DNA from: CAZEQJ01 sp964514385
Lineage (GTDB): Bacteria; Bacteroidota; Bacteroidia; Cytophagales; Cyclobacteriaceae
NCBI GenBank assembly: GCA_964514385.1
Contig: CAZEQJ010000004.1
Span: forward strand, 101,223-165,222
Reading direction: 5' to 3'
DNA: 64,000 bases
The position numbers and the translations under genes are program-made. This document shows positions 27,484 to 36,768 of this stretch, piece by piece. The first letter of the stretch is position 1; each line of letters opens with the position of its first letter. A model generated the notes under the pieces. The model was not told where the DNA came from and did not search any database. It saw only the letters and a list, made by a program, of their open reading frames with translations.

Positions 27484-27519
27484 TTAACAAGTCTTAACAT
27501 TTTTTAACTGGCGCTTAAC
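27484..27519. promoter_or_regulatory. TTAAC tandem operator array 2 (four sites)
   Basis: TTAAC occurs at 27484, 27494, 27504 and 27515. The steps are 10, 10 and 11 bp, identical to array 1 although the bases between sites differ. A -7-like TATCATTG follows at 27542-27549, so the last site overlaps the expected -33 position, as in class II activation by OmpR/PhoB proteins. It controls the intact GLPGLI/outer-membrane operon. Confidence 0.72.
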
Positions 27520-27567
27520 TCATTTTTTCTACCCCGGCAATTATCATTGCAATAAAAATCATTGATT

Positions 27568-28344
27568 ATGAAAGCACTTATTCCACTTCTCCTTATTACA
27601 TGTTATCTGCAGGCACAGGTAGTGGCCAGAGTCAAATACATGAGCTCAACCCCATTAAATATTACGATTGAAGGCGTTGATATGGAAAGATTAAAAGACA
27701 GGATTCCATCATCACGTGATGTGGATAAGGTGCTACTGGTAAGTGAAAATGAATACATCTTTATGAATGATGAAGAGGCCAACGCCAAACGAATGGCAGA
27801 GCGCCAGGCAGCCATGGGCGATCGTGGCGGTGACGGCAGGGGCATGCGCATGATGATGTTTGGAGGTGGAAATGATGAACGTCTCTATGTAGATAAGGAA
27901 AAAGGCATTCGTGTCGATAAGCAGGTATTCATGAGCAGGGAATTCCTGATTGAGGAGGACCTGCCGGAATACAAGTGGAAAATCACAGGCGAAATGAAGG
28001 AAATTAATGGTCTGGTATGTCAGAAGGCGCAGCTGGTAGACACTACTGAGGTTGTAGCCTGGTTTTGCCCCACCCTTCCTATGGATGCAGGACCTGCTGG
28101 TTATTATGGGTTACCGGGACTCATTCTGGAGCTTTACGTCGGCCGTTTCAATACTTTGATTACCGCTACATCTGTTGAAACCGACCTGGAAGAGGAGATC
28201 ATGATTGAGATCCCTGACCGGGGTAAGAAAATATCCAGAGAAGAGTTTGAACAGATCAGAAAAGAAAAAATAGAGGAGATGCGCCAGAATTATGGCGGTA
28301 GTCCCGGTCGCGGTAACATTATTATACGTATGGATGGCAACTGA
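27568..28344 (+). CDS. GLPGLI family secreted protein
   Basis: 258 aa from ATG 27568. Signal peptide MKALIPLLLITCYLQA, then the family's N-terminal strand VVARVKYMSSTPLN, a Gly/Met-rich insert (GDRGGDGRGMRMMMFGGGN) at about residues 89-107, WFCPTLPMDAGPAGYYGLPGL containing the name-giving motif, and a C-terminal helix. These are Bacteroidota periplasmic or surface proteins of unknown activity, often paired with an outer-membrane barrel gene, as here one base downstream. The operon is headed by TTAAC array 2. Confidence 0.92.
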   Translation: MKALIPLLLITCYLQAQVVARVKYMSSTPLNITIEGVDMERLKDRIPSSRDVDKVLLVSENEYIFMNDEEANAKRMAERQAAMGDRGGDGRGMRMMMFGGGNDERLYVDKEKGIRVDKQVFMSREFLIEEDLPEYKWKITGEMKEINGLVCQKAQLVDTTEVVAWFCPTLPMDAGPAGYYGLPGLILELYVGRFNTLITATSVETDLEEEIMIEIPDRGKKISREEFEQIRKEKIEEMRQNYGGSPGRGNIIIRMDGN

Positions 28345-28345
28345 T

Positions 28346-31060
28346 ATGAGAATCGCCTTTATTACAATAGCCGTTCTGTTCGCTTTAACCGGCAAAGCGC
28401 AGGAACTTAAGGGGAGTATAATAGACGATGCTACAGAGGAAACAATTCCAGGCGCATCGGTAGTGGCGCTTACACCTAATGACTCTATATTTCTATCGTA
28501 CGGTATCACCAACAATGAGGGACTTTTTGTATTGAAAAAAGTACCAAAAGGTGAAATTATTTTACAGGTTTCTTTCCTCGGCTATAATACCTATTACCGC
28601 AATTTCACCATTGAAAATGCCGAAACCGATGCAGGTATCATCAGACTCACAGAAAAAGCAGAAGAGCTGGAGGAAGTAACGGTGCAGGGAGAACGCATTC
28701 CTATTGTGATTAAAGGAGATACGATTCAATATGATGCAGATGCATTTAAGACCAATCAGGGCGACCGAGTAGAGGACTTACTAAAAATGCTTCCTGGCAT
28801 CGAAGTGGAAAGCGATGGCACCATCAAAGCTCAGGGTGAAGAAGTACAGCGTGTATATGTAGACGGCAAGGAGTTTTTTGGAAATGACCCAAAGATTGCC
28901 ACCCGTAACCTTCCTGCTGATGCCATTAAGAAGGTCGATCTTTACGACCGTCGATCTGAAATTGCAGAGTTTACCGGCATAGATGATGGTGAAAGGGAAA
29001 AGTCAATTAATCTCCAGCTGCGGGAAGATAAAAAGAAAGGCTATTTCGGAGACGCCTCTGCCGGATATGGCACTCAGGATCGCTTCAACACACGCCTGTC
29101 TGTCAACAGGTTCAACAGCACGTCGCAGCTTTCATTTATCGGAGGGGCCAATAATGTCAATGCGCAGAGCTTCACGCTGAACGATTACCTTACTCTAGGT
29201 GGTGGTTTCGGCAGAGGTGGCGCGGCTTCCCTGCTGGGGTTTTCAAACCCCAGAGGTATTACGAACTTATACTCCGGTGGATTGAATCTGAATCATGAGT
29301 TCAGTAAAAAGACGGAAGTTCAATCCAGCTATTTTTTGAATAATCAGCGTCTTGTAACAGATACGGAATCAGAGAGGGTCACCTTTCTTGAGTCAGGTGA
29401 TTTTCGCACAGATGAAAGCCAGGAGGGAGATAATTCGTCTACCGGACACCGCTTCAGCGGCAGGCTTGAGCATGAATTCAGTAAAACCTCTGATCTGCGG
29501 TTTACATTAAACGGAAATTACAATGACAACACCTCTGTTTCAACAAATGAAAAACAGTCGTTTGGTTCAGATGGAGAGCTTATCAATGAAAGTCTTACAT
29601 CATCGGTGGCTGATGGTAACTCATATAATGTGCAGTCCTCCCTGCTGTTCCGAAAAAAACTTAATGAAGATGGCCGTACGGTGACTTTTTCCATGAACGG
29701 TCGTCTGAATGAAAATGACCGGAATAATTTTTTCAATGCCGATAATGTGATAGTGGATAGTCTGATACGAAGAGAATCTCAGATGAGGCAATTGCAGGAG
29801 AATATCTCATCCAGGCAAAATGTCAGTGCTGACGTGCGCTTTATCGAGCCCATCAATGCTTTCAATAGCATTCAGGCAAGCTATAGCTATGATCTGGATA
29901 ACAATGGCATCATCAATGACTTTTATAATATCATAAATGAGCGAAATATTAAGGATGACACACTGTCCAGAAGCGTTGACTCCAGGTTTGGTTTCCATAA
30001 TACAGGACTTACCTGGCGGTATAACAGGCAGTATTTCAATATCAGTGCAGGTGCAGAAGTGCAGCTGGCCACACTAGGGGTAGACTACATTACGGCAGGT
30101 CGTGAGCTGATACGAAATTATAATACGGTACTGCCAAATGCAGCATTTGAATGGAAGCGGTCTTCTCAGTATGTGCGGCTCAATTATCGTACACAGCAGC
30201 AGGCGCCCTCCACCACCCAGTTACAGCCAGTCGTCGACAATTCAGATCCGTTTAATATTTATGTTGGTAATCCTGACCTCGAACCATCCTACATTCACAA
30301 TCTTAATCTATCCTATTTTCTGTTTGATCAGTTTACCAATACCAACGTATTTGCTTCATTCACCACACGATATGTGCTGAATAATATAGTCAATCAGGTT
30401 TCAGTAGACAGGTTTTTGCAGCAGCAAACCACGCCTGTTAATACCGATTTCGGGCTATACAACAACCTTAACTTCAATTTTGGAACGACCATATCCAAAC
30501 TTGGAATCAAGGTAAATCTGGGGGTCAATGCCGGTCAGTCGAGGTATATAACTTTTGTTAATGGCGTTGAAAATATTGTGTTAAATAACTCGCTGAGCCC
30601 ACGGTTTACCGTGGAAAACCGGAATAAAGAGAAATTTGACCTTCGGGTTGGCACAAGGTGGAGTGGTAATCTGAGTCGTTTTTCTGAAAACAGTGCAAAT
30701 GATCAGACATTTCAGTCACTGGCGTATTTTTATGATGCTTCCTGGAATATCGGCTGGGGTATAAGACTACAATCGGAGCTTACCTTTAACCAGTATTTTG
30801 GGCAGGCATTTTCGGAAGAAACGATCTTCCCCCTACTGAATGCATCCATAGAAAAGTCATTTACCACATCAAAAAAATGGAGGTTCAGAGTTGAAGGGTT
30901 TGATATTCTCAATACCAATCAGGGAATTACCCGAACAAGTAACGTCAATTATGTGTTTGAGGAGCGCCAGGTGATTCTCAACCGGTATATTATGGGTACA
31001 CTTTCTTATGATATAGGAATGGGAAGTGGAAACACGGGCAAAGTAAGGATAAATAAATAG
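28346..31060 (+). CDS. TonB-receptor-like outer-membrane beta-barrel protein
   Basis: 904 aa from ATG 28346, one base after the GLPGLI stop; an upstream in-frame start lies inside that gene and is rejected. Signal peptide MRIAFITIAVLFALTGKA, then a carboxypeptidase-regulatory-like domain (residues about 20-100: LKGSIIDDATEETIPGASV), a plug-like region with LLKMLPGIEVESDGTIKAQG and VYVDGKEFFGNDP, and a long barrel with alternating aromatic strands to the C-terminus. This is the outer-membrane barrel type usually paired with GLPGLI proteins. Cargo unknown; expression probably follows the TTAAC array. Confidence 0.9.
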   Translation: MRIAFITIAVLFALTGKAQELKGSIIDDATEETIPGASVVALTPNDSIFLSYGITNNEGLFVLKKVPKGEIILQVSFLGYNTYYRNFTIENAETDAGIIRLTEKAEELEEVTVQGERIPIVIKGDTIQYDADAFKTNQGDRVEDLLKMLPGIEVESDGTIKAQGEEVQRVYVDGKEFFGNDPKIATRNLPADAIKKVDLYDRRSEIAEFTGIDDGEREKSINLQLREDKKKGYFGDASAGYGTQDRFNTRLSVNRFNSTSQLSFIGGANNVNAQSFTLNDYLTLGGGFGRGGAASLLGFSNPRGITNLYSGGLNLNHEFSKKTEVQSSYFLNNQRLVTDTESERVTFLESGDFRTDESQEGDNSSTGHRFSGRLEHEFSKTSDLRFTLNGNYNDNTSVSTNEKQSFGSDGELINESLTSSVADGNSYNVQSSLLFRKKLNEDGRTVTFSMNGRLNENDRNNFFNADNVIVDSLIRRESQMRQLQENISSRQNVSADVRFIEPINAFNSIQASYSYDLDNNGIINDFYNIINERNIKDDTLSRSVDSRFGFHNTGLTWRYNRQYFNISAGAEVQLATLGVDYITAGRELIRNYNTVLPNAAFEWKRSSQYVRLNYRTQQQAPSTTQLQPVVDNSDPFNIYVGNPDLEPSYIHNLNLSYFLFDQFTNTNVFASFTTRYVLNNIVNQVSVDRFLQQQTTPVNTDFGLYNNLNFNFGTTISKLGIKVNLGVNAGQSRYITFVNGVENIVLNNSLSPRFTVENRNKEKFDLRVGTRWSGNLSRFSENSANDQTFQSLAYFYDASWNIGWGIRLQSELTFNQYFGQAFSEETIFPLLNASIEKSFTTSKKWRFRVEGFDILNTNQGITRTSNVNYVFEERQVILNRYIMGTLSYDIGMGSGNTGKVRINK

Positions 31061-31069
31061 CAAAACCTT

Positions 31070-31077
31070 TACATTTG
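31070..31077 (+). promoter_or_regulatory. -7 element just before lysA
   Basis: TACATTTG matches TAnnTTTG exactly and ends seven bases before the lysA ATG. If used, transcription would begin at or within two bases of the start codon, giving a leaderless or nearly leaderless mRNA. Confidence 0.5.
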
Positions 31078-31084
31078 CGGTCTT

Positions 31085-32287
31085 ATGACAGATATCTACC
31101 ATCAGATTGCTGAGGAGTTCGATACCCCGACTTACATTTATGATGTTTCGGTAATAAAACGTCAGTTCACGCATTTCACACATGCCTTTACCGAATTACC
31201 GGTAAAAGTTAAATATGCCAGTAAGGCATTAACAAATCCCCACATACTGCGCGAAATTGTTGAGATGGGCTCTGGAATAGATGCAGTGAGCATTAATGAA
31301 GCAAAGCTGGCCATACTTGCCGGAGCTACCCCTTCCGAAATAATGTATTCACCCAATGGTGTCAGTCTGGAAGAGCTGGACGAAGGAGTAGCACTGGGCG
31401 TACAAATCAATATCGATAACCTGAGTACCTTAGAAAAATTTGGACGCAAATATGGAAATAAGGTGCCTGTATGCATCCGCCTAAACCCTCATATCATGGC
31501 AGGAGGGAATATGAAGATCTCAACCGGTCATATCGATTCCAAATTTGGCATTTCACAATATCAGGTGGCAGAAATTGTTGACGTGGTAGATCGTTATAAC
31601 CTCCGGATCAACGGGCTGCACGTACATACCGGTTCGGATATCCACGATGCTGAAGTATTTGTGAAGGGAGCGGAAATTCTTTTTAAGACAGCCATTGACC
31701 ATTTTCCTGATATAGACTTTATTGATTTTGGCAGCGGTTTTAAAGTGCCATACAAACCCGACGATCTTTCAACCGACATCGATGAAGTTGCCAGACGGCT
31801 TAAAGAATCCTACGATCGTTTTACTGCACGCTATGGTAAATCACCTGAAATATGGTTTGAACCAGGAAAATTCCTGGTGAGTGAGGCCGGAGGGCTGCTG
31901 GTGAAAGTAAACGTAGTTAAAAAGACACCGGTGTCAACTTTTGTGGCGATTGATTCCGGGCTTAATCACCTCATCAGGCCCATGATGTACGATGCCTACC
32001 ATGACATCGTGAATTTATCAAATCCACAGGGCAATCAGAAAGTGTATAATGTGGTGGGATACATCTGTGAGACAGATACTTTTGCTTACGAGCGTCAGCT
32101 TCATGAGGTAAGAGAAGGAGATCTGCTGCTCATAAAAAATGCCGGAGCCTATGGCTTTGCGATGTCCAGTCAGTATAATTCACGATTCAGGCCGGCAGAA
32201 GTCATGATCCGCGAAGGTAAGATCAAGCTAATACGGGAGCGCGAGACATTCGACGACCTGCTCAGCAGAATACCGCCTTTGAACTAG
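31085..32287 (+). CDS. lysA: Diaminopimelate decarboxylase
   Basis: 400 aa PLP-dependent fold III enzyme making lysine from meso-diaminopimelate. Visible are the PLP Lys in VKYASKALTNPHI near residue 43, GLHVHTGSDI, DFGSGFKVPY, WFEPGKFLVSEAGGLL, and the second-site Cys in VVGYICETDTFAYER, with AGAYGFAMSSQYNSR near the end. A -7 box immediately precedes it. Its stop overlaps the convergent gene by 4 bp. Confidence 0.96.
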   Translation: MTDIYHQIAEEFDTPTYIYDVSVIKRQFTHFTHAFTELPVKVKYASKALTNPHILREIVEMGSGIDAVSINEAKLAILAGATPSEIMYSPNGVSLEELDEGVALGVQINIDNLSTLEKFGRKYGNKVPVCIRLNPHIMAGGNMKISTGHIDSKFGISQYQVAEIVDVVDRYNLRINGLHVHTGSDIHDAEVFVKGAEILFKTAIDHFPDIDFIDFGSGFKVPYKPDDLSTDIDEVARRLKESYDRFTARYGKSPEIWFEPGKFLVSEAGGLLVKVNVVKKTPVSTFVAIDSGLNHLIRPMMYDAYHDIVNLSNPQGNQKVYNVVGYICETDTFAYERQLHEVREGDLLLIKNAGAYGFAMSSQYNSRFRPAEVMIREGKIKLIRERETFDDLLSRIPPLN

Positions 32288-32841
32288 TTACGCGGGCGAT
32301 AATTTATGTATTCGAGATAGTCCTCACAGCTCATCAGCCCATTACCATTTCCATAGGTACAGGGTTCATAAATTTTACCCAGAGGGCCCTGCCTCACGAT
32401 CACCTTGTTGCCACGGCATACCGGACATGTCACCATATCTCCGGGTTTACAAGGCGGCTGGGTACGTTGCCTGTTGATGCTGTCAGCGATGGCGGTATTA
32501 ATCCTCACCATCTCCTGCTGACTCATTTTGATATAATCGTTGGCATCACCACTGAAAATACCATCATCGCCCTTGAGCTCAATGTATTTTGATAGCCAGT
32601 TGATGGCTTGTCTGTACTGATCAAGATGGTAGCTGTTTTTGCCAAAATAGAATGTGATATCATCAGGTAAAATTTCAGCATTCCGCAGGATGAGTTTAAA
32701 TGCACTGTCTGCCTCCTGAAACCTACTTTGCTCCAGTAGTTTAATAGCGGCCGTGAATTCCTCAGAAGTACGGGCTTCATCCCATTGCTGGGCCATAAGC
32801 GAGCCAAACGATAGTATGAAGAGTATCAGAAGCCTAGTCAT
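32284..32841 (-). CDS. Secreted TPR-like protein with C-terminal Cys-rich segment
   Basis: 185 aa. Signal peptide MTRLLILFILSFGSLMAQ. A helical-repeat middle (AAIKLLEQSRFQEADSAFKLIL; YHLDQYRQAINWLSKYIEL) looks like two TPR units. The C-terminus carries PCKPGDMVTCPVCRGNKVIV and later EPCTYGNGNGLMSCEDYLEY, resembling a degenerate DnaJ-type zinc-finger (CxxCxG). No family name recognised. The start overlaps the recR stop by 8 bp, so it is in the recR transcript. Function unknown. Confidence 0.75.
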   Translation of the reverse strand: MTRLLILFILSFGSLMAQQWDEARTSEEFTAAIKLLEQSRFQEADSAFKLILRNAEILPDDITFYFGKNSYHLDQYRQAINWLSKYIELKGDDGIFSGDANDYIKMSQQEMVRINTAIADSINRQRTQPPCKPGDMVTCPVCRGNKVIVRQGPLGKIYEPCTYGNGNGLMSCEDYLEYINYRPRN

Positions 32842-33442
32842 TGATTTTATATTCTGTACGAGTTAAAATACTCCTGCCCAGGGTAACTTCATCCGTATAT
32901 TCAAGTTCACTTCCTACCGGCACACCCCGCGCTATTGTACTAACACGGATATTTTTATTCATAAGTTTTTTTGCAATATAAAAAGAAGTGGTATCACCTT
33001 CCATTGTAGCAGGTAAAGCAAGTATGATCTCTTCAATAGGTTCTACATCCAGTCGTTGAAGTAACGTGTTGATATGAAGATCATCAGGGCCGATGCCATT
33101 TATCGGACTGATGACGCCACCCAGAATGTGAAAGAGACCACGGTACTGAGCCGTATTTTGGATGGCCATGATATCCGGAATATCCTCGACCACGCACAGC
33201 ACAGACGTATCTCTGGAAGCAGTCCGGCAAAAACATTCCTCACTGTCACCGACCATATGGCATGTTTTACAATACCTTGTCTCTTGTACGAGGCTGTTGA
33301 TAGCGCTGCTAAGGCCTTCTGCGAAGGAATCGGGCTGCTTTAGCAGGAAAAGCACTAACCGGAGAGCTGTTTTCTTCCCTATACCAGGCAGTTTGGCTAT
33401 TTCAGTGACGGCATTTTCAATATGTTTCGATGGATAATCCAT
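32834..33442 (-). CDS. recR: Recombination protein RecR
   Basis: 202 aa from ATG 33442; the frame is open further upstream, but MDYPSKHIENAV is the conserved start. RecR acts with RecO/RecF in loading RecA at gaps. Motifs: HhH region ELAKLPGIGKKTALRL-like (KLPGIGKKTALRLVLFLLK), zinc-finger cysteines in CKTCHMVGDSEECFC near residues 55-70, the Toprim strand VLCVVEDIPDIMAI and LGGVISPINGIGPDDL. All expected elements are present. Confidence 0.97.
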   Translation of the reverse strand: MDYPSKHIENAVTEIAKLPGIGKKTALRLVLFLLKQPDSFAEGLSSAINSLVQETRYCKTCHMVGDSEECFCRTASRDTSVLCVVEDIPDIMAIQNTAQYRGLFHILGGVISPINGIGPDDLHINTLLQRLDVEPIEEIILALPATMEGDTTSFYIAKKLMNKNIRVSTIARGVPVGSELEYTDEVTLGRSILTRTEYKIND

Positions 33443-33516
33443 AATACAAACATCGAAGTTTTTGACCGAATTGTTTATCTCAGCCCATAACTTTATAACA
33501 AAAGCTAACAATTTCC

Positions 33517-33524
33517 TATATTTG
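33517..33524 (+). promoter_or_regulatory. -7 promoter element for the M23 peptidase gene
   Basis: TATATTTG is an exact TAnnTTTG match 53 bases before the ATG at 33578, in the divergent space between recR and the peptidase. No -33 TTG is seen at the usual distance. Confidence 0.4.
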
Positions 33525-33577
33525 TTAAAACTAAGCTGAAAATCTGGAAAATCTTATTTTCCAAACCTTATCTAATC

Positions 33578-34888
33578 ATGAAAAGACTACTCATTAGTGC
33601 AATTCTGATTGCACTGACAGCAGGAGTATATTTTCTGCTGCCGTCCTTTCAGAACCAGAAAGTTTCAGGTGTCAGTCCGGAAGAAGATACACTGGTGATG
33701 AACGAACCAGAGGTGGTGCCGGAGATGTATTACGGCTGGATAAAAGATTCTGTGGAAGCACGCGAGTACCGTATCCGGTATGGCGAAAACCTGGCGACCA
33801 TTTTCTCAAGTATAAATGTACCGGGAGATTACCTGCAATCTATTGCCTATGTACCACGAGAGGTGTTCGATCCCCGCTATATTAAAGCCCGAAACCCGTA
33901 TACGGTTATTTTTGAAAAGAATTCTGAAAAGCCCAAATCACTTATTTACCATGAAAATAAGGTCGATTTTGTTCAGTTTAACCTGGAAGACAGCCTTATT
34001 GTGTTCAGAGGTAAGCACCCAGTAGACACTATAAGAAAACAGGTTGCCGGTATCATATCTTCCTCTTTGTATGAATCCCTCATGGACCAGGGGAGCTCCC
34101 CGATGCTGGCTAATGAAATGGCGGATATATATGCCTGGGTGATCGATTTTTTTGGATTACAAAAAGGAGATAGCTACAAGCTCATATACGATGAATACCA
34201 GGTAAATGGCGAATTTGCGGGTCTTGGACCCATTTACGCTGCCGATTTTACCCATATGGACAAAGATTATTATGCTTTTCGCTACGATCAGGGTGAAGGC
34301 CACGAGTATTTTGATGAGGAGGGAAAGAGCCTGCGAAAGACAATGCTGAAGGCACCCCTCCGATACAACCGAGTAAGCTCAGGGTTTTCCTATTCAAGGC
34401 TGCATCCCATATTAAAAATCAGAAGGCCCCATCTCGGCGTAGATTATGCCGCACCTGCCGGTACGCCTGTTGTTTCTGTTGGAGATGGTGAAGTGATCAG
34501 TGCGTACTATGACAAAGGTGGTGGCAACATGATCAAGATACGGCATAACGCCAACTATACTACAGCCTATCTGCATCTATCTGGCTTTGCCAAAGGCATC
34601 CGGAAAGGCGCGAAAGTAGCACAGGGCCAGGTAATAGGCTATGTTGGAAGCACCGGCTTATCTACAGGGCCGCACCTTGATTTTCGCTTTTGGAAAAATG
34701 GCAAGCCAGTCGATCCATTGAAAGTGGAACCCCCTTCTGCAAATCCTATACGGGAAGATCAAATGGCAGCATTTACTATTTCTATGAAGCCATGGCTGGT
34801 GATGCTCGAGGAGGTAAATGTAAGCGAGCCGGTACCACTTGTAGCAAGCGACGAGGAAATAAACGCACCAGCTACCGGGGGAGTCTAG
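33578..34888 (+). CDS. M23 family metallopeptidase
   Basis: 436 aa. One N-terminal signal anchor (LLISAILIALTAGVYFLL). A long periplasmic region precedes the LytM/peptidase M23 domain from about residue 270: SGFSYSRLHPILKIRRPHLGVDYAAPAGTPV supplies the His and Asp zinc ligands (split here over residues 269-300), and the catalytic HxH is in GLSTGPHLDFRFW preceded by TAYLHLSGF. Such enzymes cut peptidoglycan cross-bridges or activate amidases. The 3' end overlaps the convergent nuclease-family gene by 17 bp. Confidence 0.93.
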   Translation: MKRLLISAILIALTAGVYFLLPSFQNQKVSGVSPEEDTLVMNEPEVVPEMYYGWIKDSVEAREYRIRYGENLATIFSSINVPGDYLQSIAYVPREVFDPRYIKARNPYTVIFEKNSEKPKSLIYHENKVDFVQFNLEDSLIVFRGKHPVDTIRKQVAGIISSSLYESLMDQGSSPMLANEMADIYAWVIDFFGLQKGDSYKLIYDEYQVNGEFAGLGPIYAADFTHMDKDYYAFRYDQGEGHEYFDEEGKSLRKTMLKAPLRYNRVSSGFSYSRLHPILKIRRPHLGVDYAAPAGTPVVSVGDGEVISAYYDKGGGNMIKIRHNANYTTAYLHLSGFAKGIRKGAKVAQGQVIGYVGSTGLSTGPHLDFRFWKNGKPVDPLKVEPPSANPIREDQMAAFTISMKPWLVMLEEVNVSEPVPLVASDEEINAPATGGV

Positions 34889-35867
34889 CAATATCCAGTA
34901 TTACAGGTAAATGGTCGCTATATCCTCCCAGATATGCAGGACCCTGATATGTCCGGTTAGTAGTTAGTCCGCCGGTGGCATTATTTTTAAGTAGCCACGC
35001 AGCATTGAAAATATAAACCCGGCATTCGTATTTTTCCAGGAGGGTCTTCGAAACAAGCCACTGATCGAGATTACCCCATTTACCTTCAAATGAATGTGTT
35101 CCAAAGGTGATGTCGGAAAAGTCCATAAAGTTTATCATATCGTTGCCGGCAAGCAGGATCATGCTCTCGTCAGTTGGGTAATCATTAAAATCTCCGGTGA
35201 TGGCAATTAAGGAGTCACCGGCAAGCTGCAGACTATCGATTTTATCCCGTAACATAGCGGCAATTTCCTGCCGGAAACCTACGGTAGCAGAGCGTCCCCC
35301 GTATCTTGATGGCCAGTGATTGGCAAAAAGGTGTAGCGTGTCAGTATTGAATAGGCTAACGGTGATATATAATACATCGCGCGTCATCAATGTGGAGTCA
35401 GGATGTTGTATATATTGCGTCTTGAGCAGTGATACCTCATGATTCACCAAAGCGCCTACATCTATTCCTCTGTTATCACGGGAGGAGGTATGGATCACAT
35501 GGGTGGTATTTTGAAAGGAAGAAAAGTCTGCAATATCTTCCAGCACCTCTTTTTCTTCTACTTCTGCAAGAAAAATAATGTCCGGAAGCACCCAACCCCC
35601 GGTAGCGGTAAGCGTTTTGGCGATGTTATTTCGTTTATCATAATAACGGTACAACGACCATTGGTTTTCACCCTGCGGTGTAAAAGCCTCGTCATTGGTA
35701 AGGGGATTGTCGTCAGGATGAAAGAAATTTTCAACATTCCAGAATACAACACGGAAAATGGAATCCTCCTTTACTCTTTCCGGAATAGTAGTAATGGGTA
35801 AGGCCTGCTGGCCCATAAGATTTCCTAGTGTTAAAAATAATAGTGTAAGTGGTTGTACAGGTTTCAC
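34872..35867 (-). CDS. Endonuclease/exonuclease/phosphatase family secreted protein
   Basis: 331 aa, GTG start 4 bases after the lipA stop. Signal peptide KPVQPLTLLFLTLGNLMGQ. The EEP fold is seen in FRVVFWNVENFF (Asn), the metal Glu in IIFLAEVEEKEVLED, FANHWPSRYGG, the GDFNDYP motif and the final GGYSDHLPVILD (Asp-His). All catalytic motifs are present, so it should be an active phosphodiesterase acting outside the cytoplasm; substrate unknown. Last gene of the six-gene minus-strand operon. Confidence 0.9.
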   Translation of the reverse strand: MKPVQPLTLLFLTLGNLMGQQALPITTIPERVKEDSIFRVVFWNVENFFHPDDNPLTNDEAFTPQGENQWSLYRYYDKRNNIAKTLTATGGWVLPDIIFLAEVEEKEVLEDIADFSSFQNTTHVIHTSSRDNRGIDVGALVNHEVSLLKTQYIQHPDSTLMTRDVLYITVSLFNTDTLHLFANHWPSRYGGRSATVGFRQEIAAMLRDKIDSLQLAGDSLIAITGDFNDYPTDESMILLAGNDMINFMDFSDITFGTHSFEGKWGNLDQWLVSKTLLEKYECRVYIFNAAWLLKNNATGGLTTNRTYQGPAYLGGYSDHLPVILDIARLPR

Positions 35868-35871
35868 ATAA

Positions 35872-36750
35872 TCAGACGTTTACATGGCGTTCGGCATGAT
35901 AGCTTGAGCGAACCAAAGGACCTGATTCCACATACTTCAACCCCCTTCGCAATCCTTCTTCACGGTATTCATCGAATTGCTCCGGTGTAATATACTCAGC
36001 TACTTCAATATGCATTTTGGTAGGCTGCAGATACTGACCCAGCGTGAGGATATCCAATCCGTTTTCTACCAGATCGTCCATAGCCTTGTGTACCTCATCA
36101 CGCGTTTCGCCTAACCCGAGCATGATGCCCGATTTGGTTCTTTTGCCATATTCCTTTGTGCGTTTTATCTGCTCAAGACTGCGGGCATATTTAGCCTGAG
36201 GTCTTACAGGTCTGTAAAGGCGCTCCACTGTTTCCATATTGTGGCTTACCACTTCCTGACCCGCTGAAATCATTTTTTCCAAAGCCTCCCAGTTGCCTTT
36301 TACATCCGGAATGAGGGTTTCTATCGTAGTTTCAGGAGACTGCTTCTTTACCTCCTGCACAGTACGATACCAGATGTCGGCACCACGGTCTTTCAGCTCA
36401 TCTCTGTTGACGCTCGTGATCACGGCATGTTTCACACCCATAAGCCTGATAGCCTCCGCTACTCTCCGCGGCTCGTCCTCGTCATATTCCGGCGGGCGTC
36501 CTGTAGCGACAGCGCAAAACGTACAACTTCGCGTACAAACATTACCAAGAATCATAAAGGTGGCTGTGCCGGCACCCCAGCATTCACCCATATTGGGGCA
36601 ATTACCACTTTCGCAAATCGTGTGAAGCTTATATTGATCTACCAGGCCTCTAACTTTGCGGTATTCGGGTCCGATAGGTAATTTCACCCTAAGCCAATCG
36701 GGCTTTTTACGCTTTTTTTCTTCTGATGAAACTGTTGGTAATTCTATCAT
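35872..36750 (-). CDS. lipA: Lipoyl synthase
   Basis: 292 aa radical-SAM enzyme inserting two sulfurs into octanoyl groups on lipoyl domains. The N-terminal auxiliary cluster motif CESGNCPNMGEC and the radical-SAM CTRSCTFC near residues 72-79 are both present, as is the C-terminal GPLVRSSYHA with the conserved RSSY Ser. It lies in the same operon as the fused lipoamide-dependent E1 component, a functional match because E1 needs a lipoylated E2. Confidence 0.98.
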   Translation of the reverse strand: MIELPTVSSEEKKRKKPDWLRVKLPIGPEYRKVRGLVDQYKLHTICESGNCPNMGECWGAGTATFMILGNVCTRSCTFCAVATGRPPEYDEDEPRRVAEAIRLMGVKHAVITSVNRDELKDRGADIWYRTVQEVKKQSPETTIETLIPDVKGNWEALEKMISAGQEVVSHNMETVERLYRPVRPQAKYARSLEQIKRTKEYGKRTKSGIMLGLGETRDEVHKAMDDLVENGLDILTLGQYLQPTKMHIEVAEYITPEQFDEYREEGLRRGLKYVESGPLVRSSYHAERHVNV

Positions 36751-36768
36751 TGTATCCTCTCTTCCAAA

